Positions 58,805 to 64,000 of a stretch of DNA of 64,000 nt are shown here, piece after piece. Position 1 is the first letter of the stretch, and each line of letters starts with the position of its first letter. Under the pieces are notes generated by a model. It was not told where the DNA came from, did no database searches, and saw only the letters and a program-made list of their open reading frames with translations. The DNA is from Rhodococcus sp. W8901 (lineage in GTDB: Bacteria > Actinomycetota > Actinomycetes > Mycobacteriales > Mycobacteriaceae): the NCBI RefSeq assembly GCF_013348805.1, contig NZ_CP054690.1, positions 5,642,001 to 5,706,000 of the forward strand, in the 5' to 3' direction. The position numbers were made by a program, and so were the translations under genes.

Positions 58805-58829
58805 GGAACTATGACTCGTTCCACACGTC
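58805..58829 (+). promoter_or_regulatory. SigM-type ECF promoter upstream of trxB
   Basis: GGAAC (58805-58809), 16-bp spacer, CGTC (58826-58829). It has the same element pair as the one in the sigM 3' end. It lies 184 bp before the trxB start and 2 bp before a parS-like site. Confidence 0.55.
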
Positions 58830-58831
58830 CG

Positions 58832-58845
58832 GTTCCACGTGAAAC
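58832..58845. other. parS: parS centromere site
   Basis: GTTCCACGTGAAAC matches the conserved parS core GTTTCACGTGAAAC at 13 of 14 positions; the C for T change is also found in known parS variants (GTTCCACGTGGAAC). It lies in the 216-bp gap before trxB and 4 kb from parB, the expected origin-proximal place. ParB would nucleate here and spread. Confidence 0.8.
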
Positions 58846-59012
58846 GTTCGACAGCGCCGGTGCCGTGCGGCTCACGGACGCGGGGAACAACACCCATTAA
58901 TCTGTTGTTGACCTGACCGACTCCGCGAGCTGCGCCGCCACCGGCGGAATCGCGCGAGCAGCAGTGAACCACCGCATCGCACGACTGCATCACAGGAACA
59001 GGAAAGGCCCGC

Positions 59013-60002
59013 ATGACTACTCCGACCACGGTCCGTGACCTCATCATCGTCGGCTCCGGACCCGCCGGATACACGGCCGGCGTCTACGCCGCCCGTGCGG
59101 AGCTCGAGCCCCTGCTCTTCGAGGGCACCCAGTTCGGCGGCTCGCTGATGACCACCACCGAGGTGGAGAACTTCCCCGGCTTCCGCGAGGGCATCATGGG
59201 CCCGGACCTGATGGACGAGATGCGCGAGCAGGCCAAGCGCTTCGGTGCGGACATCCGCACCGAGGACGTCGAGGAACTCGAGCTCGACGGCCCGGTCAAG
59301 AAGGTCGTCGTGGGCGGCGAGACGTACTACGCGCGCGCCGTCATCCTCGCGATGGGCGCCGCCGCCCGCTACCTGGGCATCCCCGGCGAGGAACGCCTCC
59401 TCGGCCGCGGCGTCAGCGCCTGCGCCACCTGCGACGGCTTCTTCTTCCGCGACCAGGACATCGTCGTGGTCGGCGGCGGCGACTCCGCGATGGAGGAGGC
59501 CACCTTCCTCACCAAGTTCGCCCGCAGCGTCACCCTCGTGCACCGCCGCGAGGAGTTCCGCGCGTCCCGCATCATGCTCGAGCGCGCCAAGGCGAACGAG
59601 AAGATCCGCTTCGTCACAGGCGCCGAGCCGGTCGAGGTCCTCGGCGAGAACAGCGTCACCGGCCTGGTCGTGCGCGACACCGTCACCGGCGAGCAGTCCA
59701 CGCTCGATGTGACCGGCATGTTCGTCGCGATCGGTCACGACCCGCGCAGCGAGCTCGTCAAGGGCCAGGTGCAGCTCGACGACGCCGGCTACGTCAAGGT
59801 GCAGTCGCCGACCACCGCGACCTCGACCGAGGGCGTCTTCGCCGCCGGCGACCTGGTGGACCACACCTACCGTCAGGCGATCACCGCCGCCGGCACCGGC
59901 TGCGCCGCCGCGATCGACGCCGAGCGCTGGCTGGCCGACCAGGGCGACATCACCGGCAATACCCTCGCCGCCGCGGGCGAGCCCGTCGCCGTCGACGCCT
60001 GA
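59013..60002 (+). CDS. trxB: Thioredoxin reductase
   Basis: A 329-residue FAD enzyme that reduces thioredoxin with NADPH. FAD motif [13 protein letters not shown] (~residues 11-23), redox pair CATC (~145), NADPH motif [13 protein letters not shown] (~160) and the second FAD motif [10 protein letters not shown] (~285) are in order. ATG 59013 has ggaaagg upstream. It forms an operon with trxA (68-bp gap). A SigM-like promoter lies before it, so it may respond to disulfide stress. Confidence 0.97.
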   Translation: MTTPTTVRDLIIVGSGPAGYTAGVYAARAELEPLLFEGTQFGGSLMTTTEVENFPGFREGIMGPDLMDEMREQAKRFGADIRTEDVEELELDGPVKKVVVGGETYYARAVILAMGAAARYLGIPGEERLLGRGVSACATCDGFFFRDQDIVVVGGGDSAMEEATFLTKFARSVTLVHRREEFRASRIMLERAKANEKIRFVTGAEPVEVLGENSVTGLVVRDTVTGEQSTLDVTGMFVAIGHDPRSELVKGQVQLDDAGYVKVQSPTTATSTEGVFAAGDLVDHTYRQAITAAGTGCAAAIDAERWLADQGDITGNTLAAAGEPVAVDA

Positions 60003-60070
60003 GTCGGTCCCGCACCACCCGATCCGAGCACTGTCCCGATCCGCGCACTTCCAGGTCCCAGGAGGATCCC

Positions 60071-60394
60071 GTGTCGAACACCATCACGATCAACGACGAC
60101 TCGTTCAAGCAGGAGGTTCTGGACTCCGACAAGCCCGTGCTCGTCGACTTCTGGGCCACCTGGTGCGGCCCGTGCAAGATGGTCGCCCCCGTGCTCGAGG
60201 AGATCGCCGGTGAGCACGGCGACAAGCTCACCGTCGCCAAGCTCGACATCGACCAGAACCCGGGCGCGGCCCGCGACTTCCAGGTCATGTCGATCCCCAC
60301 GATGATCCTGTTCCAGGGCGGCAAGCCCATCAAGACCATCGTCGGCGCCAAGGGCAAGGCGGCCCTCCTCAAGGATCTCGCCGACGTCCTCTGA
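60071..60394 (+). CDS. trxA: Thioredoxin
   Basis: A 107-residue thioredoxin with WCGPC at ~residues 31-35, DFWATWCGPCK context and the cis-Pro in MSIPT (~75). It reduces protein disulfides and is recharged by TrxB encoded upstream. GTG 60071 has a canonical aggagg site. It corresponds to the trxC gene (Rv3914) of mycobacteria by position. Confidence 0.97.
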   Translation: MSNTITINDDSFKQEVLDSDKPVLVDFWATWCGPCKMVAPVLEEIAGEHGDKLTVAKLDIDQNPGAARDFQVMSIPTMILFQGGKPIKTIVGAKGKAALLKDLADVL

Positions 60395-60443
60395 CCTGAA
60401 TCCGTTCCGCTCCGCCCGGTAGGCACCGAATGTGTCACCGGAC

Positions 60444-60493
60444 AGGCCACAGTGTGACCCGACTGGCGCTACAGCCTTGTCACACTGTGGCCT
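60444..60493. terminator. Long stem-loop between trxA and cwlM
   Basis: A perfect 15-bp stem (aggccacagtgtgac and its complement at 60479-60493) around a 20-nt loop. It lies 49 bp after the trxA stop and 70 bp before cwlM. It most likely terminates trxBA, although it could also act in the cwlM leader. No T tract follows. Confidence 0.7.
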
Positions 60494-60562
60494 ACTGGAT
60501 TGCTGAAATCCGGGGGCGGTCTGAGAGAATCGATCGACGTCCGCAACGAAAGGCCCGCGAGC

Positions 60563-61765
60563 ATGCAGCTACTCCGTCACGGCGATCACGGCCCCGCCGT
60601 CGCCGAGATTCGGGGTACCTTGACCGGCCTGGGCTTCCTCCACAACGGGGTAGCGGAGACGCAGCGTGAGGCCGTCAACGGCTCGCACTGGGTGGCCCCG
60701 GACGCCGTGTTCGATCACCACCTCGATTCCGCCGTCAGAGCCTTCCAGCAGCAGCGTGGCCTGTTGGTCGACGGGATCGTCGGTCCCGCGACGTACCGCT
60801 CGCTCAAGGAGGCGTCGTACCGCCTCGGCGCCCGCACCCTCATCTATCAGCTGTCCGCGCCGCTGTACGGCGACGACGTCGCCGCCCTGCAGACCCGTCT
60901 GCAGGACCTCGGCTTCTACGTCGGGCGGGTGGACGGCTACTTCGGCCCGCAGACGCACGAGGCGCTCAGCTCGTTCCAGCGAGAGATCGGCATCGCCGCC
61001 GACGGCATCTGCGGCCCCGCGACCCTGCGGTCGCTGGAACTGCTCGGCACCCGGGTCTCCGGCGGTTCGCCGCACGCGATCAGCGAGGAGGAGCTGGTCC
61101 GCCGGTCCGGCCCGCAGCTCAGCGGCAAGCGGATCGTCATCGATCCCGGTCTGGGCGGCGCCGACACCGGTCTGATCGTCTCGACCCCGCACGGCCCGAT
61201 GAGCGAGGCCGAGATCCTGTGGGATCTCGCGAGCCGGCTCGAGGGTCGCATGGCGGCGACCGGGATGGAGACGTTCCTGTCCCGCCCGCCGCACGCCAAC
61301 CCCAGCGAGGCGCAGCGCGCCGAGACGTCCAACGGCTTCGACGCCGACCTGATGATCGCGCTGCGGTGCGACAGCCACACCAGCCCGTCCGCGGGCGGTG
61401 TGGCCAGCTTCCACTTCGGCAACTCGCACGGCTCCACCTCGATGATCGGCCAGATCCTCACCGGCTTCATCCAGCGCGAGGTCGTGGCTCGAACACCTAT
61501 GCAGGACTGCAGAACTCACGGACGCACCTGGGATCTGTTGCGGCTCACCAAGATGCCTACCGTTCAGGTCGACATCGGATATCTCACAAATGATTCCGAT
61601 GTTTCGGTGCTGACGAACCCGCGTTACCGCGACACCATCGCCGAGGCGATCCTCGTCGCCGTCAAGCGGCTGTACCTGCTCGGGCAGGACGACGCGCCGA
61701 CCGGGACGTTCACGTTCGCCGAACTGCTCGCCGAGGAACTGTCCGGCGTGGAGCGGGCCCGGTAG
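60563..61765 (+). CDS. cwlM: CwlM, amidase-like regulator of peptidoglycan synthesis
   Basis: A 400-residue protein without a signal peptide. Two peptidoglycan-binding-like helical domains (~residues 8-80: VAEIRGTLTGLGFL, DHHLDSAVRAFQQQRGLLVDGIVGPATYRSL; ~95-160: VAALQTRLQDLGFYVGRVDGYFGPQTHEALSSFQ) precede an amidase_3 domain (~188-385). The first zinc His is absent: the usual IDPGHGG reads IDPGLGG. This fits CwlM of mycobacteria, a cytoplasmic protein that activates MurA when phosphorylated by PknB rather than cutting peptidoglycan. ATG 60563 is chosen as MQLLRHGDHGPAV matches the family start. Confidence 0.92.
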   Translation: MQLLRHGDHGPAVAEIRGTLTGLGFLHNGVAETQREAVNGSHWVAPDAVFDHHLDSAVRAFQQQRGLLVDGIVGPATYRSLKEASYRLGARTLIYQLSAPLYGDDVAALQTRLQDLGFYVGRVDGYFGPQTHEALSSFQREIGIAADGICGPATLRSLELLGTRVSGGSPHAISEEELVRRSGPQLSGKRIVIDPGLGGADTGLIVSTPHGPMSEAEILWDLASRLEGRMAATGMETFLSRPPHANPSEAQRAETSNGFDADLMIALRCDSHTSPSAGGVASFHFGNSHGSTSMIGQILTGFIQREVVARTPMQDCRTHGRTWDLLRLTKMPTVQVDIGYLTNDSDVSVLTNPRYRDTIAEAILVAVKRLYLLGQDDAPTGTFTFAELLAEELSGVERAR

Positions 61766-61808
61766 CGGTTCCACGGCGCCACTCGGCGTTGCCGGAACCA
61801 CCCGGAAT

Positions 61809-61824
61809 GGGCCCTAGTGGGCCC
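61809..61824. terminator. Short hairpin between cwlM and GNAT gene
   Basis: GGGCCC-tagt-GGGCCC, overlapping the stop codon of the minus-strand gene. With the convergent arrangement it could terminate cwlM transcripts. Short and without a T tract. Confidence 0.4.
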
Positions 61825-62512
61825 CCACAGGGCTTCGTTCGCCGATATCGACCAGTGACAGGGCCGCGACCTCCAGGAGCCGCTCCAGGGCCGCCTCGAC
61901 GTCCGCCTTCCACAGGTGGTCCCGATCGAGCTCGAGCCGCAACCGCGGGAACCGGTGATGGGGTGCGACCACCTCGAATCCGACGTCCGTCAGGAAGTCG
62001 GCGCTGATCATGCATTCCTGGGGCGAACACTCGCGGGCCGCGGTCGCGGTGGGGACGTCACTGGGGGAGGAGTCGAGGTCGGGTCGGATCCCGAAGGCTT
62101 CGAGCGCGCGGACACCGCGACGGACCAGATCGCCGACGGCTGCCTGGATGAGCGTCGACCCCAACTCGAACTCGTCACCGGTCGGTTCCAGCCGCATCGT
62201 GGTCAGCAGGATCGCGTCGGCGCTCACCGGCGAGGTGGGGAAAAGGTCGGCCCGGGGCACCATGTTCGGTGGGGCGTACAGGGCGCAGCCGGCCGGTTTG
62301 TCGTCGACGAGGGCGACCTGGCCGCACGAACCCCACTCGAGCATGACCATCGACAGCCATGCTTCCTTCTCGAACTCGGGGTCGTGGAAACCACTGAACT
62401 CTCGGGAGCTGCGAACCGCGGCGGGATCCATTTCCCAGAAGACGCATCGCCGCGCGTGCGAGGACAGCTTGTCGAGTCCGTCCAGTGTGAGTGACGTGAC
62501 GCTAGTCGACAC
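61814..62512 (-). CDS. GNAT-like acetyltransferase (Rv3916c-like)
   Basis: A 232-residue protein with a GNAT-type centre: SCGQVALVDDKPAGCALYAPP (~residues 60-82), ILLTTMRLEPTGDEFELGSTLIQAAVGDLVRRGVRALEAFG (~100-142, the acetyl-CoA-binding turn is degenerate), then EVVAPHHRFPRLRLEL. Position next to parB and convergent with cwlM equals Rv3916c. GTG 62512. The substrate is unknown, and acetyl-CoA binding itself is inferred. Confidence 0.8.
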   Translation of the reverse strand: MSTSVTSLTLDGLDKLSSHARRCVFWEMDPAAVRSSREFSGFHDPEFEKEAWLSMVMLEWGSCGQVALVDDKPAGCALYAPPNMVPRADLFPTSPVSADAILLTTMRLEPTGDEFELGSTLIQAAVGDLVRRGVRALEAFGIRPDLDSSPSDVPTATAARECSPQECMISADFLTDVGFEVVAPHHRFPRLRLELDRDHLWKADVEAALERLLEVAALSLVDIGERSPVGAH

Positions 62513-62544
62513 TGTGTAAGCCAGCCTCCATGCTCGCCCCTCCT

Positions 62545-62585
62545 CGACGGAACTATCCCCTCCAGAATAGGGGATAGTTCCGTCG
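62545..62585. terminator. 17-bp perfect inverted repeat between parB and GNAT gene
   Basis: Arms cgacggaactatcccct (62545-62561) and its complement (62569-62585) around the 7-nt loop ccagaat. It lies 33 bp upstream of the GNAT start and within the parB downstream region. It may be a second terminator for parAB or a binding site. Confidence 0.65.
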
Positions 62586-62668
62586 GCGGCCCGGCGACGA
62601 TGTCCGGCTCATGAATCAGCCTGTGGAGCAGACTCTTTCGGAGACCCGTGACCCCGCAGCGTGAGACT

Positions 62669-62705
62669 CGTCGACCATAACGTCACAGTGACGTTATGGT
62701 CGACG
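62669..62705. terminator. 37-bp perfect palindrome downstream of parB
   Basis: Two 18-bp arms (cgtcgaccataacgtcac and its complement) around a single base. It starts 25 bp beyond the parB stop on the minus strand. As RNA it forms a long, almost loopless hairpin suited to terminating parAB; as DNA it could be extruded or bound by a dimeric protein. Confidence 0.75.
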
Positions 62706-62729
62706 GTTCCCGGAGCCGGTGAAACGCGA

Positions 62730-63896
62730 TCAGTTACCGCTCTGCTTCTCCATCATGCCCACGATGCGCTCCAGATCGTCGACCGAACCGAACTCGACGA
62801 CGATCTTGCCCTTCCGCTTGCCGAGACTCACCGTGACGCGAGTGTCGAACGAACTCGACAGCCGCTCGGCGACGTCCTGCAGACCCGGCATCTGGATCGG
62901 CTTCCGCTTCACCGGTGGGGTAGGGGAGGGGCCCTCGCGATTCGCGAGCATGACCGCTTCCTCCGTTGCCCGCACCGACATGCCCTCGGCCACGATGCGG
63001 GCCGCGAGCACCTCCTGCGCGTCCGCTCCCGCCTCGAGGGACAGCAGCGCACGGGCGTGGCCCGCGGACAGCACACCTGCCGCGACGCGGCGCTGCACCG
63101 GGATCGGGAGCTTGAGGAGTCGGATCATGTTCGTCACGACCGGACGCGAGCGTCCGATCCGTGCCGCCAACTCCTCGTGGGTGACCTCGAACTCCTCGAG
63201 CAACTGCTGATACGCGGCCGCCTCTTCGAGCGGGTTGAGCTGCACCCGATGGATGTTCTCCAGGAGGGCATCGCGCAGCAGCGTTTCGTCCGTGGTCTCG
63301 CGGACGATCGCGGGGATCGTCTCGAGGCCGGCGATCTGGCTCGCCCGCCAGCGGCGCTCGCCCATGACGAGCTGGTACTGCTCGGGGCCGATCCGCCGGA
63401 CGACGATCGGCTGCATCAGTCCGAACTCGCGGATCGAGTGCACCAGTTCGTTCAGCGCCTCCTCGTCGAAGACGTGGCGGGGCTGCTTGGGGTTCGGCTC
63501 GATCAGGTGCGGCGGGATCTCGTGGTACACCGCACCGGCGGGGGAGAGGGGCTCCTCGTCGGTGCGGACCGCGGGTGCCGGAGTCGGGGCGCTCGCGACG
63601 ACATCCGCGGCCTTCGCGGCCGCGGCCGGCTTCGCCGGGGTCTTGGCCGGGGCCTTCGCCGTGGCCTTCGCTGCGGTCTTCTTGGCGGCCTTCGGCGCGG
63701 CCGCGGTGGCCCCCGACTCCGCTGCGTCCGCCGGGGGATCCACGGGATCCTTGGTGGCGACACCGGCGGCCGGCGCCGACGTCCCGATGATGACGTCCGC
63801 GGCCGCGTTCCCCAGTCCCGGTCCACCGTTGGCCGGTCCCGTCGGGATCAGCGCCGCCAGCCCGCGGCCGAGCCCGCCCTTACGTGTCTGCGCCAT
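62730..63896 (-). CDS. parB: Chromosome partitioning protein ParB
   Basis: A 388-residue CTPase/DNA-binding protein that loads at parS. The N-terminal [13 protein letters not shown] (~residues 6-18) contacts ParA. A ~60-residue Ala/Lys/Pro-rich linker (60-105) follows. The ParB/Srx domain ([19 protein letters not shown] at ~179-185, [20 protein letters not shown]) and helix-turn-helix ([24 protein letters not shown], ~238-261) are intact, and the C-terminal dimer domain ends [14 protein letters not shown] 63896 lies 2 bp after the parA stop, within one operon. Confidence 0.97.
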   Translation of the reverse strand: MAQTRKGGLGRGLAALIPTGPANGGPGLGNAAADVIIGTSAPAAGVATKDPVDPPADAAESGATAAAPKAAKKTAAKATAKAPAKTPAKPAAAAKAADVVASAPTPAPAVRTDEEPLSPAGAVYHEIPPHLIEPNPKQPRHVFDEEALNELVHSIREFGLMQPIVVRRIGPEQYQLVMGERRWRASQIAGLETIPAIVRETTDETLLRDALLENIHRVQLNPLEEAAAYQQLLEEFEVTHEELAARIGRSRPVVTNMIRLLKLPIPVQRRVAAGVLSAGHARALLSLEAGADAQEVLAARIVAEGMSVRATEEAVMLANREGPSPTPPVKRKPIQMPGLQDVAERLSSSFDTRVTVSLGKRKGKIVVEFGSVDDLERIVGMMEKQSGN

Positions 63897-63898
63897 CT

Positions 63899-64000
63899 CT
63901 ACTGCTCCTGCGTCGTGGTGGTCATCCCGCGTGCCGCGAGTTCTCGGCCGGCGTCGAGATAGCTCATCGCCCCCCTCGATCCGGGGTCGTAGTCGAGGAC
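63899..64000 (-). CDS. parA: Chromosome partitioning ATPase ParA (C-terminal end; truncated by window)
   Basis: The frame open at the right window edge encodes the last 33 residues: [20 protein letters not shown], then [13 protein letters not shown] and a TAG stop. [13 protein letters not shown] is the typical ParA/Soj C-terminus. The rest, including the Walker ATPase domain, lies beyond the window. Its end carries an aggag site that serves parB. Confidence 0.9.
   Translation of the reverse strand, partial: VLDYDPGSRGAMSYLDAGRELAARGMTTTTQEQ

Noticed and set aside
62513-62729. oriC/DnaA-box region
   Set aside because: The gap has palindromes but no TTATCCACA-type boxes; the origin is expected beyond parA and outside the window.

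Overview
The window is a very G+C-rich, densely coding actinobacterial chromosome segment. Gene order, family content and frequent GTG starts with GTGA/ATGA overlaps point to the order Mycobacteriales, most likely Rhodococcus sensu lato. This is inferred from gene order and protein character only. The right third carries the oriC-proximal order known from Mycobacterium tuberculosis Rv3907c-Rv3918c: pcnA, a mutT4-like Nudix gene, a DUF6049 gene, murJ, sigM, an rsmA-like anti-sigma gene, trxB, trxA, cwlM, a GNAT gene, parB and parA. Increasing coordinates therefore probably approach dnaA/oriC, which lie outside the window. No rRNA, tRNA, CRISPR array, insertion sequence or integrase was seen.

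Layout. 1-5.7 kb: the end of a polar amino-acid ABC importer, a Tat-exported PhoX-type phosphatase, an SDR and a secreted GH25 lysozyme. 5.8-10 kb: glucosylglycerate hydrolase, a PHP-domain protein, the ohrR-ohr peroxide module with a palindromic operator, and a tandem pair of small exported paralogues. 10.0-17.3 kb: an SDR gene whose last 68 bp are repeated exactly 6.6 kb downstream. The repeats bracket a catabolic module of CoA ligase, beta-keto acid cleavage enzyme, SDR, MFS importer and AraC regulator. 17.3-30.5 kb: hutD, an NTF2-like protein, a secreted lipase, leuS, an SdpI/DUF1648 pair, a LysR/bile-acid-symporter pair, glutamate decarboxylase, an alpha/beta hydrolase, YqgE, and a rhodanese-DUF2892 sulfur operon under a CsoR/CstR-like operator. 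30.5-39.8 kb: a TetR/epimerase/MFS unit, secreted proteins, a WXG-like protein next to a DUF1023 hydrolase, and a MarR/cupin pair. 39.8-42.9 kb: a four-gene molybdate uptake operon.

From 42.9 kb the conserved origin-proximal cluster begins. It combines tRNA CCA maturation, nucleotide sanitation, the lipid II flippase MurJ with pseudokinase and discoidin-like domains, the ECF factor SigM with its anti-sigma factor, the thioredoxin system, the MurA regulator CwlM, and ParAB. Two GGAAC-N16/17-CGTC elements, one in the 3' end of sigM and one before trxB, suggest that SigM controls its own anti-sigma gene and the thioredoxin system. A near-consensus parS lies directly beside the second. A 5.5-kb segment (TetR, SDR, Old Yellow Enzyme-like reductase, ABC exporter, TetR) sits between rsmA and trxB, where mycobacteria have nothing. 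Its ABC permease reads as frameshifted.

The observations most worth following are the 68-bp repeat and module, the SigM promoter pair beside parS, the internal start in murJ, the HutC-, CstR- and MarR-like operators, the frameshifted permease, and the long perfect palindromes around parB.
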